NCBI RefSeq assembly: GCF_040784935.1
Contig: NZ_CP160680.1
Span: 620,001-684,000, forward strand
DNA: 64,000 nucleotides
Reading direction: 5' to 3'
Source of the DNA: Lewinella sp. LCG006
GTDB lineage: Bacteria; Bacteroidota; Bacteroidia; Chitinophagales; Saprospiraceae
Below the pieces are notes generated by a model. That model saw nothing but the letters and a program-made list of their open reading frames with translations. It was not told where the DNA came from and made no database searches. Positions 42,476 through 51,319 of the stretch are shown here, piece after piece. A program made the position numbers and the translations under genes. How positions within the stretch are numbered: the first letter of the stretch is position 1; each line of letters opens with the position of its first letter.

Positions 42476-42922
42476 CTAGGAAGTGCTACCCGGTAAAGTA
42501 GCTGTTTCCAGCCAAAAGCGTTGAATACAGCTTATGATTTGAAAGAAATTATCAAAATCCACTGGTTTGTTAATAAAACAATTGGCGTGTAAATCATAAC
42601 TCGCCAATACATCAGCCGATGCGTTGGAAGTCGTCAGAACAACAACTGGAATACGTAAAAGCTTGTCGTCCTTTTTTATTTTTTCCAAGACTTGCTTGCC
42701 TCCCCATTTTGGGAGATTCAAATCCAGGAGAATTAAATCAGGTGTTGGCTTATCTGCATACTCCCGCTCTTTTTGCAAGTAGGCAACAGCTTCTACGCCG
42801 TCCATAACTACCTGCAAGTCAATATCTGCACCGGTCTCACGAAAAGCTTCTTGGGTAAGCCGCACATCGCCAGGATTATCTTCAATCAATAATATGCAGT
42901 ATCGCCGTGATTTTTTATTCAT
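42476..42922 (-). CDS. Rcp1-like single-domain response regulator
   Basis: 148 residues from 'MNKKSRRYCILLIEDNPGDVRLTQEAFRE'; a further 50 codons upstream are open but resemble nothing. Receiver only: acidic pair E/D at 14-15, phospho-acceptor D67 in 'DLILLDLNLPKWGG', Thr in 'VVLTTSN', Lys in 'CFINKPVDF'. The pattern 'EDNPGD.RL..EA' with 'LPK..G..VL..IK' is the Rcp1 family, which accepts phosphate from phytochrome-like and multi-PAS kinases. 35 bases upstream of the hybrid protein gene on the same strand, so probably one operon. Confidence 0.92.
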   Translation of the reverse strand: MNKKSRRYCILLIEDNPGDVRLTQEAFRETGADIDLQVVMDGVEAVAYLQKEREYADKPTPDLILLDLNLPKWGGKQVLEKIKKDDKLLRIPVVVLTTSNASADVLASYDLHANCFINKPVDFDNFFQIISCIQRFWLETATLPGSTS

Positions 42923-43301
42923 GTGCTGACTGTGTTCTTCTTCAATCTGTAAAAGCCTACCTTCTTTAAGAAGGTTCTCGCTTAAAATTACCACAAAAAT
43001 AGGATTATCCACCCCCTGTTTTGTATAATCCACCGGATAGTTTAAAAATATTTTCCAATAGTAGGCAAACAATTTGGCTACAAGATCATTAATACTTCGT
43101 TTAGCTGTAATGATCGGTGGTGTAGAAGGGAGAGCCTACAGATTTATTCCTTTTGATGAAAAAAAACTATTCTGGTAATCATCTATACCTTTAAACGGGC
43201 TTATTTGTTACCAATTTCAAAGGGTTTTTCCCATTTTGCGCACACAATATTCCCCCATCCTATTTGGATACGTCATAACCACTTTCATATTAAGGATTCC
43301 C
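42923..43301. other. Intergenic region between divergent regulator and prenyl synthase genes
   Basis: About 380 bases between the chosen starts. Frames at both ends are open (50 codons on the minus strand, 22 on the plus) but their products match no family. No hairpin, repeat or clear promoter could be identified. Confidence 0.4.
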
Positions 43302-44279
43302 ATGCATAGTATCAGTACCCTACAAGCGCTCTTTACAAAATACCTTCACGAAAACCGAGTGCAAAAAGCCCCACAAGCCCTTTATGAACCGTTTAATTAC
43401 ATCATGAACATCGGGGGCAAGCGGATGCGGCCAGTGATGGCGCTATTGGCCTGTTATCTTTTCGATGATGAGGTAGAGAATGCACTTCCGGCGGCCTTAA
43501 GCGTGGAAGTATTCCACAATTTCAGCCTTGTCCATGATGATATTATGGATGCGGCTCCTCTGCGCCGGGGGCAAGCTACGGTTCATGATAAATACGGGTT
43601 GAATAGCGGAATCCTATCTGGAGACGTAATGCTCATTTTCGCCTACGATTACCTACGGCGAAGCCCTCGCCAGGATGCGCTTAGCGGGCTTTACCAAACG
43701 CTCACCGAAGTGGCTATTCAGGTTTGCGAAGGACAACAATACGATATTGATTTTGAAAAAAGGGACGATGTACGGCTAGAGGAATACCTCCAGATGATTG
43801 AAATGAAGACGGCCGCATTGTTGGCAGGTAGCCTCAAAATGGGTGCTATCGCTGCGGGAGCTCCCGCGGCTGACCAAGAGCATCTAAGTGAATTTGGCCG
43901 ACTGACAGGCATAGCTTTCCAAATACAGGATGACTTCCTCGACACCTTCGGCGATCCTGAGAAAGTAGGAAAACGAGTGGGGGGAGATATTATACAAAAC
44001 AAAAAAACATGCCTCATCATTAAAGCGCTGGAGCTAGCCGACCAGGACACCCGCAAGCAATTGTTGGATCTTTACGCCCAACAGCCCGCAGACGAACAAG
44101 GTAAGATTGTTGCCGTCACCAACATATTTAAAGAACTGGGCATACCCGATTTTTTAAGAAACTTACGCAATGATTACCAGCACCGAGCTTATGCCCATCT
44201 AGCACAAGTAGATGCCCCTGCCGAGAAAAAGGATTTGCTTTTTGGGCTGGCAGAATCGTTACTGGTAAGAGAATTATAG
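43302..44279 (+). CDS. Polyprenyl diphosphate synthase (medium chain)
   Basis: 325 residues from the ATG at 43302 ('MHSISTLQALFTKYL'). First Asp-rich motif 'VHDDIMDAAPLRRG' (D79, D80, D83), preceded by 'GGKRMRP' for diphosphate binding; second motif 'FQIQDDFLDTFGD'; 'GKRVGGDIIQNKKTCL' near residue 225. The DDxxD form without insertion and Phe five residues before it suggest a farnesyl or geranylgeranyl product rather than a long chain. It condenses isopentenyl diphosphate with an allylic diphosphate for quinones, carotenoids or cell-wall carriers. Single gene, divergent from the regulator operon. Confidence 0.92.
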   Translation: MHSISTLQALFTKYLHENRVQKAPQALYEPFNYIMNIGGKRMRPVMALLACYLFDDEVENALPAALSVEVFHNFSLVHDDIMDAAPLRRGQATVHDKYGLNSGILSGDVMLIFAYDYLRRSPRQDALSGLYQTLTEVAIQVCEGQQYDIDFEKRDDVRLEEYLQMIEMKTAALLAGSLKMGAIAAGAPAADQEHLSEFGRLTGIAFQIQDDFLDTFGDPEKVGKRVGGDIIQNKKTCLIIKALELADQDTRKQLLDLYAQQPADEQGKIVAVTNIFKELGIPDFLRNLRNDYQHRAYAHLAQVDAPAEKKDLLFGLAESLLVREL

Positions 44280-44506
44280 GGTAGCTTTCATAAAAAAGGA
44301 GGTAACCTAAGTGGCCACCCCCTCACACTATGAAACACTATATTTCTTGACTCTTCGATGTTTTTACAAATGAAGAGATAAAGTCACGTTTAATTACGAT
44401 TGTCAATTAATTCGAGAAAACGGTAGCAAAATAACCGTGAGCGGTATCCTACTGCCTACTTCTTTAACAAAGATATTCACTTATTTAGATAAATCAAATA
44501 TTAATA

Positions 44507-44965
44507 TTACTTATTTGAGTCCAAAAAAAGCTTCCCGTTCCACCATTCTTTTTCGATAATGGCATCATTTTTTTCGTAAAAACGAACCGCAGGCTCATTC
44601 CAATCCAGCACCTGCCACTTCATCAAGCGGCACGCCAATTCTTCGGCTCTGACTTGTAGTGCATCAAACAAACGCTGCCCTAGGCCGGTACGTCGATAGG
44701 CATCATTGACCACAAAATCCTCGAGATACAGCATTCGGCCTTTCCAGGTAGAATACGTCAGGTAATACAAGCACATCCCTACTATTTTTTCTTTGTCTTC
44801 CGCTACGATGCACTCAAAGACACCCGCTGCGAAATCGCGCTCATAATCTTCCACCGTCGCCGTAAGCGCATCTTCGGCCTTCTCATAAATAGCTAATTCT
44901 CTCACTAAATCGTGAACCGCAGCTAAGTCTGCTGCATTTCCTCTACGGATATGAATACTGGACAT
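44507..44965 (-). CDS. GNAT acetyltransferase, diamine (SSAT)-like
   Basis: 152 residues. 'IRRGNAADLAAVHDLVRELAIYEKAEDALTAT' is the N-terminal pattern of spermidine/spermine acetyltransferase-like GNATs. The acetyl-CoA loop is 'VNDAYRRTGLGQRLFDAL' (R-x-x-G-x-G), and 'WNEPAVRFYEKNDA' is the last conserved block. Likely acetylates a polyamine or similar amine in the cytosol; the substrate is inferred from similarity only. About 225 bases on its 3' side hold no gene; the 5' end nearly touches the divergent amidohydrolase region. Confidence 0.88.
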   Translation of the reverse strand: MSSIHIRRGNAADLAAVHDLVRELAIYEKAEDALTATVEDYERDFAAGVFECIVAEDKEKIVGMCLYYLTYSTWKGRMLYLEDFVVNDAYRRTGLGQRLFDALQVRAEELACRLMKWQVLDWNEPAVRFYEKNDAIIEKEWWNGKLFLDSNK

Positions 44966-45034
44966 AAGGTTTTCGTATTTTGTCGAACAATCTATACCAA
45001 CAAAGTTAGAGCTTCCACCGGTAAAACAATACGT

Positions 45035-46762
45035 ATGCTATTTACAAACTATCGCCTTCTTTTTTTTGTCACCAGTTTTTTGCTACTCTTCACAGCTTGC
45101 AAGCAAGACCAGGTTACTGCAGATTTGATGCTGACCAACGCCGATATTTATACTGTTGACCCCGACCAACCCACGGCAACGGCCATGGCCATCAAGGATG
45201 GTCGCATTCTGGCTATCGGTGACGCTGCCGACCTGGAAGTCTACCGATCAGAGACAACCGAGGTAATGGATCTCGACGGAAAATTTGTCATGCCCGGCTT
45301 TATCGAAGGTCACGGCCATTTTTCCGGGCTGGGTTACGCATTGATGAATCTCAATTTCCTACAAGCCAAAAGCTGGGATGAAATCGTGCAAATGGTTGCC
45401 CAAAAAGCTGCTGAAACGCCTAAGGGCGAATGGATTACAGGTCGGGGCTGGCACCAGGAAAAATGGACAACAGCTCCTGAATTGGCTCAACATGGCTACC
45501 CTTCTCATCATTCCCTCAGTGTGCTCACCAAAGACCATCCGGTCGTACTACGGCACGCCAGTGGCCACTCCCTATTTGCCAACGAAGCAGCTATGAAACT
45601 AGCGGGCATCACGGCAGAAACGCCCGACCCAAGAGGTGGGCATATCCTCAAAGATAGTCATGGAGAGCCCATTGGCGTGTTTGAGGAGCGTGCTATGAGT
45701 CTCATCACAGAAGCCTATGCTGCTTACCGCGATGGCCTCTCTCCCCAGGCATTGGTGGGCGAATGGCAGGAAGGCGTTGCTTTGGCGCAAAAAGAATGCT
45801 TGGCCAAAGGGATCACTTCTTTCCAGGATGCCGGTTCTACTTTTCAGGAAATTGAAGACTATAAAAAATTGGCGGAAGAAGGAAAGTTGGACCTTCGCCT
45901 GTGGGTTATGGCTCGGCTACCTTACAACGAATTGGCTGCCAGCCTGGATAGTCAATTCCCCATTATAGATGCTGGTGATCATTTCTTTACTTGTCGGGCC
46001 ATCAAATCTGAGGTAGATGGAGCCTTGGGAGCTTTTGGAGCATGGTTGTTGGAACCCTATGCCGACAAACCCGATTTTGTGGGTCAAAATACCACGCTTC
46101 TGGAAACCGTTGACAGTATTGCAGGCTTGGCCCTGGATAAAAAGATGCAGCTTTGTGTTCACGCTATCGGCGACCGTGCCAACCAGGAAGTGCTTAATCT
46201 TTTTGAAAAACGCTTCGCTGAAAACGGCGAACAAGATTACCGCTGGAGAATTGAGCATAGCCAGCACCTGGCCGTAGCGGATATTCCCCGCTTTGCAGAA
46301 CTGGGAGTTATCGCTTCCATGCAGGCCATCCACTGTACTTCAGATGCTCCCTTTGTAGAGAAACGCCTGGGAACAGAACGAGCGCGTACGGGTGCCTACC
46401 CCTGGCGGAGCTTGCTCGATGCTGGGGCTGTCGTCACCAATGGCACCGATGTGCCCGTAGAGGATGTTGACCCGCTAGCCAGTTATTACGCAACAGTTAC
46501 CCGCAAGCGCCCCGATTCTGGCATGGCGTTTTTCCCTGAGCAGGCGATGACCCGCGAAGAAGGTATCTATTCTTACACCATGGCCAACGCTTATGCAGCC
46601 TTTGAAGAAAAGGACAAAGGAAGCCTCAGCCCGGGAAAATTAGCGGACATTGTTGTTTTGAGTAATAATCTTCTTAATTGCTCCGAAGAAGAGATACTCG
46701 CTACCGAAGTGCTCACCACCATCGTTAACGGCAAAATTAAATACCAAAAGGCAAAGGAATAA
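45035..46762 (+). CDS. YtcJ-like amidohydrolase lipoprotein
   Basis: 575 residues from the ATG that begins a lipoprotein signal ('FFVTSFLLLFTAC', Cys about 22). 'GKFVMPGFIEGHGHFSGLGYAL' gives the metal-binding HxH; 'GRGWHQEKW', 'KSEVDGALGAFGAWLLEPY', 'CVHAIGDRANQEVLNLFE', 'WRIEHSQHLA' and 'TNGTDVPVEDVDPL' (Asp ligand) follow in the order of the YtcJ / amidohydrolase-3 family. Predicted to hydrolyse an amide-type bond outside the inner membrane; substrate unknown. Its stop codon overlaps the ATG of the next gene (TAATG), so the two are translationally coupled. Confidence 0.92.
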   Translation: MLFTNYRLLFFVTSFLLLFTACKQDQVTADLMLTNADIYTVDPDQPTATAMAIKDGRILAIGDAADLEVYRSETTEVMDLDGKFVMPGFIEGHGHFSGLGYALMNLNFLQAKSWDEIVQMVAQKAAETPKGEWITGRGWHQEKWTTAPELAQHGYPSHHSLSVLTKDHPVVLRHASGHSLFANEAAMKLAGITAETPDPRGGHILKDSHGEPIGVFEERAMSLITEAYAAYRDGLSPQALVGEWQEGVALAQKECLAKGITSFQDAGSTFQEIEDYKKLAEEGKLDLRLWVMARLPYNELAASLDSQFPIIDAGDHFFTCRAIKSEVDGALGAFGAWLLEPYADKPDFVGQNTTLLETVDSIAGLALDKKMQLCVHAIGDRANQEVLNLFEKRFAENGEQDYRWRIEHSQHLAVADIPRFAELGVIASMQAIHCTSDAPFVEKRLGTERARTGAYPWRSLLDAGAVVTNGTDVPVEDVDPLASYYATVTRKRPDSGMAFFPEQAMTREEGIYSYTMANAYAAFEEKDKGSLSPGKLADIVVLSNNLLNCSEEEILATEVLTTIVNGKIKYQKAKE

Positions 46763-48537
46763 TGAAGCACGTCTTAATCCTCATCGGAATACTCCTGACG
46801 GTACTGCCCACCAAAGCCCAATTGAATTTTTCGGATCGGGCAGCACAATGCGGGATCAACCATCGTTATTTGTCTGTCCTTCTTGGCGGCGGCGTCAGTT
46901 TTTATGATTTCAATCAAGATGGACTAGACGACCTCAGCCTCGCAAATGCCCAGGGAGACCCCGTACAGTTTTACCAAAACATGGGTGGGCATTTTATGCT
47001 TTTACCGCCCTTGGTAAACAATGAAGACGAGGTAAAACAACTCCTTTGGGTAGACTTTGACAATGACGGCGACCAGGATTTATTTTTGGCTACCTACTAT
47101 GGACTGAACCGACTTTACGAAAATACGGGGAATTTGCAGTTGACCGATATAACGCTTTCCGCAGGCTTGCCTTCTTTCAATACACAAACTTTTGGTGCCT
47201 GTTTTGGCGACTATGATCGTGATGGTTGGTTAGACCTCTACTTCAGTGTCCGTAACCCGGGAGCTGATGATGAACACTTTCTTTTTCGCAACAACGGCAA
47301 TCGAACCTTTTCCAACGTTACCGACGCCACCCAGACTGCTGATACAGGCGGACGCCCCTTCTGTTCCGGATTTTTAGATTACAACCAGGATGGCTGGCCA
47401 GATATTTATACCGCTCATGATCGCATGGGGAATAGAAATACCTTGTTGGAAAATCAAGGCGACGGCACCTTCCTCAATACAGGTGCCGCTGCCGGAGCCG
47501 ATATTGCCATTGACGCCATGTCCGTGACGGTCGGCGATTACAATAATGACAGCCTTGTAGACATCTATTGTACCAACATCGTTAGCGGCAACAATTTGCT
47601 ACAGAACGAAGGACCCAATCAAGACGGGCAGTATACTTTTTCGGAAGTTGCGGCAGCGGCAGGTGTCGGGTTTTATCAAGATTCCTGGGGTGCGGTATTC
47701 TTAGATGCTGATAATGATTGCGATCTCGACCTCTACGTCAGTGGTTCGGTGGCGGGTAGCAATGTCACTTCGGCCGCTTTCTATGAAAATGAAAACGACG
47801 GTACCTTCAGTCAGCCATCGGCAGGTTTTGTGGGAGACACGGTTCAATCCTACAACAATGCCGTCGGCGACTATAACCAGGATGGCTACCCGGACATCAT
47901 GGTCATCAACCTTTATCCTTATTACGCGCAGCTTTGGTCGAGCCCGCCCCTTGCGCACCATTGGGTAAAAATTAGCCTAAGGGGTATCCTTAGCAATCGC
48001 AACGGTGTTGGCACCCTTCTGGAATGCTACGCCAATGGCCAATACCAACAGCGGTATACCCAATGTGGCAATGGCTTTCTGGGTCAGAATTCCGGTACAG
48101 ATATCTTCGGTCTTGGCAATGCAGAAGCAATAGACTCCCTGATCGTCACCTGGCCCAGTGGGCATATTGATCGGTACTATAGCCTTCCGGCCAATGAGCA
48201 ATTTCTCCTCCAGGAAGGCGGGAGTACCAACGGCGACATTCTACCTGATCCCGCAACCGGCTTGGATCCTTTATTAGTCAGCACCTCCACGACTCCTGAA
48301 AATCCATTGATGAAAGTCTATCCTTCTCCCGCACAGGAAGAACTCTTTATTACACAAGAAGAAGTAGCTCCTACCCTATTCCGCATTATCAATAGTGCTG
48401 GTCTAGTGGTTTATCGTGGCAAGACGGAGGGTGGCACTTCACGTATTGATATTCACCAGCTGTCTGCTGGCATTTATTATCTTCTCCTTGGTACTCCACA
48501 GCAGGCCCAACGGGTAGTGACTTGGTGTAAGGGATAA
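46762..48537 (+). CDS. FG-GAP/ASPIC-UnbV repeat protein with T9SS sorting domain
   Basis: 591 residues. Signal peptide 'LILIGILLTVLPTKAQ'. Residues about 35-380 hold seven or so VCBS/FG-GAP blades, each with a calcium-type loop ('DFNQDGLDDLSLA', 'DFDNDGDQDLFLA', 'DYDRDGWLDLYF', 'DYNQDGWPDIYTA', 'DYNNDSLVDIYCT', 'DADNDCDLDLYVS', 'DYNQDGYPDIMVI'). ASPIC/UnbV region at about 395-465 ('HHWVKISLRGILSNRNGVGTLLE', 'VTWPSGHIDRYYSLPANEQFLLQEG'). C-terminal sorting domain ('KVYPSPAQEELFIT...QLSAGIYYLLLG'). A secreted CRTAC1-like beta-propeller; starts inside the stop of the amidohydrolase gene. Confidence 0.92.
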   Translation: MKHVLILIGILLTVLPTKAQLNFSDRAAQCGINHRYLSVLLGGGVSFYDFNQDGLDDLSLANAQGDPVQFYQNMGGHFMLLPPLVNNEDEVKQLLWVDFDNDGDQDLFLATYYGLNRLYENTGNLQLTDITLSAGLPSFNTQTFGACFGDYDRDGWLDLYFSVRNPGADDEHFLFRNNGNRTFSNVTDATQTADTGGRPFCSGFLDYNQDGWPDIYTAHDRMGNRNTLLENQGDGTFLNTGAAAGADIAIDAMSVTVGDYNNDSLVDIYCTNIVSGNNLLQNEGPNQDGQYTFSEVAAAAGVGFYQDSWGAVFLDADNDCDLDLYVSGSVAGSNVTSAAFYENENDGTFSQPSAGFVGDTVQSYNNAVGDYNQDGYPDIMVINLYPYYAQLWSSPPLAHHWVKISLRGILSNRNGVGTLLECYANGQYQQRYTQCGNGFLGQNSGTDIFGLGNAEAIDSLIVTWPSGHIDRYYSLPANEQFLLQEGGSTNGDILPDPATGLDPLLVSTSTTPENPLMKVYPSPAQEELFITQEEVAPTLFRIINSAGLVVYRGKTEGGTSRIDIHQLSAGIYYLLLGTPQQAQRVVTWCKG

Positions 48538-48540
48538 GCG

Positions 48541-48707
48541 CAGTAACCTGGGCTTGAGCCCGGACGTACAGTAACCTGAGCTTCAGCTCGGGTGTGCAGT
48601 AACCTGGGCTTCAGCCCGGGTGTGTTCAAAAATAATAATTTATTTACATACGGGCTGAAGCTCGTTTTACATGCTATGGGACTGTAGACGGGCTAAAGCC
48701 CGTTTTA
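48541..48707. repeat. REP palindrome cluster, left of the RAYT gene
   Basis: Five palindromic units. Three of the form GTAACCTGGGCTTCAGCCCGG (at 48543, 48570 and 48598, with variants GGGCTTGAGCCC and GAGCTTCAGCTC), then AT-rich AATAATAATTTATT, then CGGGCTGAAGCTCGTTTTAC (48651-48670) and CGGGCTAAAGCCCGTTTTAC (48689-48708). About 75 bases (48595-48670) recur almost unchanged at 49418-49492 on the other side of the transposase gene. Confidence 0.9.
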
Positions 48708-49350
48708 CTGGTAGCCTTTTGCGAAGGAATAAGGCCAATCTTGCCATCTTCTCACTAAATTCGCTTTACAAGGATTTTCCATAATATAAGCGATTATCCT
48801 GGCAAGGCTTTTCTCATTTCTTACCCAATGATCATAACTTTCACTTTCCCAAAATGCCCCACTCCTATTCAACAAACGATTTGCTGCTACAGCCGTCCCC
48901 CCCCTTAATAAGTCGCATTATGTCTTGTAGTTGGACATAATCTTCAGGGATACTAACATCATCAGTCAACTGAATTTGAGTATCAATCAAGAGATGAACG
49001 TGATTAGGCATTATACAGTAGCCCAACAAATCGTACAGTTGACCATCATATTGTTCTATCTTCGCTATTACCAGCCGAGCAATGGCTTCTTCCTCTAAGA
49101 AAAAAGGTCCACTTTTTATCTTGTCTAGCAACTCATCATTAGCAAGAACACACTGTAAATGATACTCATTTATTTCCTCTTGGGAAAGGTGCTTCTTAGC
49201 GAACATTTCTTCTTCCTGCTTAAGTTGTTGCCTTTTCAACTCAACCATGGGCACTGAATTTTTCAGCCTGAAAGTGACAAAAAACGTGCCGCCAGGAGGT
49301 TGGTAATGAGGCAGGTTTCTTTTGTAGTATATTTTTTTCGGAGAGGGCAT
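48705..49350 (-). pseudogene. RAYT transposase (IS200-like Y1_Tnp), frame broken at a C8 tract
   Basis: The intact first part (49350 to 48865) codes for 161 residues with 'RNLPHYQPPGGTFFVTFRLKNSVP', then 'YCIMPNHVHLLI' (the HxH metal-binding motif of Y1 transposases); the catalytic Tyr would follow. At 48897-48904 eight C (G on the coding strand) shift the frame and lead to an early stop. Removing one G restores 'RLIKGGTAVAANRLLNRSGAFW.SESYDHWVRNEKSLARIIAYIMENPCKANL' and 'WQDWPYSFAKGYQ', exactly the RAYT C-terminus, to a stop at 48705. Thus a 214-residue gene with one extra base: decay, slippage-controlled expression, or a sequencing error. Flanked by REP palindromes. Confidence 0.88.
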
Positions 49351-49368
49351 CTTTATTTGTTTTTTTAG

Positions 49369-49492
49369 TACGGGCTGAAGCCCGTTTTACAGCGTAACCT
49401 GGGCTTGAGCCCGGGCGTGCAGTAACCTGGGCTTCAGCCCGGGTGTGTTCAAAAATAATAATTTATTCACATACGGGCTGAAGCTCGTTTTA
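49369..49492. repeat. REP palindrome cluster, right of the RAYT gene
   Basis: CGGGCTGAAGCCCGTTTTAC (49371-49390), GTAACCTGGGCTTGAGCCCGG, GTAACCTGGGCTTCAGCCCGG, the AT-rich AATAATAATTTATT spacer and CGGGCTGAAGCTCGTTTTAC (49474-49493). The last 75 bases are a direct repeat of 48595-48670 with one difference. The final unit contains the stop codon of the convergent-side T9SS gene. Confidence 0.9.
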
Positions 49493-51223
49493 CTTTATTA
49501 GCATCAATTTTTCAACTTCTGATTTTCCCGAAACCTGCAGTAAATACATACCTACGGGATAATTACTCAGGTCCAATACGGTATGGTTGGTTTTTAACAA
49601 CTGTTGTGATATTAGCACACCACGCAAATCGCTTACCGTCAGCATTTCGCCAATTGCTTCTGTGCTTACGTTGACCGAAAACTGGCCCGTAGAGGGGTTG
49701 GGAAAAACCGTTGCAATTATTTCTTCTTCATTTGGTTCGGTAGTCGCTACGACGCTACAATAGGCTTCATCAGGATTCAACTCGAGATAGCCTTGTGGGC
49801 TTAAATCCTTGTCTACGAAAGCCGAATAAGTTGCCGGGTATTTTTTTGCCTGGAAGGTAAAATTCTCTCCTAAATTCAAATTTCCTCCTTGAGGAAAAGG
49901 CTGCCCAAAACGCAAAGGGGTAAGGTATTCCCAAATAAGGGTACCCTCTGTATCCAGCTCAAACACACGCCCCTGACGAGCTACGCACATCAAAACGTGT
50001 CCGTCATCTAGTATTTGAATGCTTGAAGCGTTACTAGAAAACGTTTTAGCCGTGTCTGGATGGACAAAGGTGGCACTAAAATCATTGGGCAGAAAAACGT
50101 CATTTTCTTGGGCGTAGGATGGTGTATTGGTTTCCCAAACAGGAGCAATGATCTGCCCTTGAGACAAACCTTCCTCAACTGAGAAATTGATAAAATTATT
50201 AAAAACAGCAATAGCACCATAGTACGGATAATCTTCAGACACAAAATCATCAATCCATTGGGCATCATGTTGGGAAAACAATTGCTGATCGTCTAAAGTA
50301 CCTTGGTTATAGGTGTGTGGAGAACCCCAACGCCATAGTAATTCCCCACCACGATTGCTATTCCCTCCGGTATTCGTTGCGGCTTCAGCCGTAGTAGTGC
50401 TATGGTCGATGATCCATACTTCGTTAAAATTTCGAGCACTGATCATGATCTGATCCAACTCCTCATTATAGTCAATCGCATTGGCGTGAATCCAATCCTC
50501 ACGGCCCATCGTAAAAACTTGGTAATTGAGGTTGATACGCCCTGGATGAGCACTCACTTCGCCATAATTTTCGGCAGTTTCATCCACATCTTGTACCAAG
50601 TGATCCCACGCCCTCCATTCCCAGTGGATACTATCGGTAAGGGGATCGACTTCAATGATTTTTTCCGACCAAAGACTCTGCTGCGGATAAGAAAGCGTAT
50701 CAAAACCACTAGCTATCAATTCCTCCTCTTCGATGAGGTCATAGGCAAGTATCAAGATGTGCCCGTTGGGTAGGTAGTGTACGTCATGGTGCTGCCTTTC
50801 CGTGTTATCCGCCACCACATAAGTCCAAAGCACTTCATTGTCCCAGCTGACCAACTCCACTACACCTCCAGCCCCCCCCGAACCAAAGGTAGGCCCTTCA
50901 AAAAGTGGCGCGTAGCGCTTGGCGCGCAATAATTGCCCATCGGGCAAAAGATAAGCGACAGCGCCAGGGCGTGCGCCGAAATCATTGTCCTCCCATCGAT
51001 GGACAATCTGCCCGCAAGCATCTAAAAGAAAAGCAGTAGACTGCTGCTCGGGGTAGATCAACAAGTAGTCTTCTATAGGGGCTTCCGCATTATAGGTCAA
51101 TAATCCTACGGTATTTTGGGCCTCCCCTACGAATGGCAGCAAGATGACGATGATAGCTTTAATTATCTCCAACAAAGCACTTGGAGCGCGAAAATTTAGC
51201 ATACCTGGTAATTTATATTTCAA
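49490..51223 (-). CDS. Arylsulfotransferase-like protein with T9SS sorting domain
   Basis: 577 residues. Signal peptide before 'EAQNTVGLLTYN'. The body is a six-bladed propeller of the arylsulfotransferase (ASST/Arylsulfotrans) type: 'YLLPDGQLLRAKRY', 'VELVSWDNEVLWTYVV', 'HHDVHYLPNGHILILAYD', 'DWIHANAIDYNEELDQIMISARNFNEVWIIDH', 'LLWRWGSPHTYNQG', 'LFSQHDAQWI'. His residues in 'HHDVH', 'WIHAN' and 'QHDA' fit the active-site set. C-terminal sorting domain 'TVFPNPSTGQFSVNV...YPVGMYLLQVSG'. Predicted surface or secreted protein; sulfotransfer has not been shown for these Bacteroidota forms. The stop lies in the REP cluster. Confidence 0.87.
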   Translation of the reverse strand: MKYKLPGMLNFRAPSALLEIIKAIIVILLPFVGEAQNTVGLLTYNAEAPIEDYLLIYPEQQSTAFLLDACGQIVHRWEDNDFGARPGAVAYLLPDGQLLRAKRYAPLFEGPTFGSGGAGGVVELVSWDNEVLWTYVVADNTERQHHDVHYLPNGHILILAYDLIEEEELIASGFDTLSYPQQSLWSEKIIEVDPLTDSIHWEWRAWDHLVQDVDETAENYGEVSAHPGRINLNYQVFTMGREDWIHANAIDYNEELDQIMISARNFNEVWIIDHSTTTAEAATNTGGNSNRGGELLWRWGSPHTYNQGTLDDQQLFSQHDAQWIDDFVSEDYPYYGAIAVFNNFINFSVEEGLSQGQIIAPVWETNTPSYAQENDVFLPNDFSATFVHPDTAKTFSSNASSIQILDDGHVLMCVARQGRVFELDTEGTLIWEYLTPLRFGQPFPQGGNLNLGENFTFQAKKYPATYSAFVDKDLSPQGYLELNPDEAYCSVVATTEPNEEEIIATVFPNPSTGQFSVNVSTEAIGEMLTVSDLRGVLISQQLLKTNHTVLDLSNYPVGMYLLQVSGKSEVEKLMLIK

Positions 51224-51235
51224 AGCTAAAAATAC

Positions 51236-51276
51236 AAAAAGCCACCTGAATAACTTTCGTTACTCAGGTGGCTTAA
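51236..51276 (-). terminator. Terminator of the SusC-SusD-lipoprotein operon
   Basis: AAGCCACCTGA (51239-51249) pairs with TCAGGTGGCTT (51264-51274), the stem continuing inwards with TAAC/GTTA. On the minus strand it is followed by TTTTTGTATTTTT. It lies about 45 bases past the stop of the lipoprotein gene and just upstream of the sulfotransferase-like gene. Confidence 0.88.
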
Positions 51277-51319
51277 TATTTAAGTGACAATAATTACCAA
51301 AAGGTAACTTTCATCGATC

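Noticed and set aside
48541-49493. Possible CRISPR array
   Set aside because: The repeats are self-palindromic, irregularly spaced, of two types, and adjoin a RAYT transposase; no cas genes. They are REP elements.
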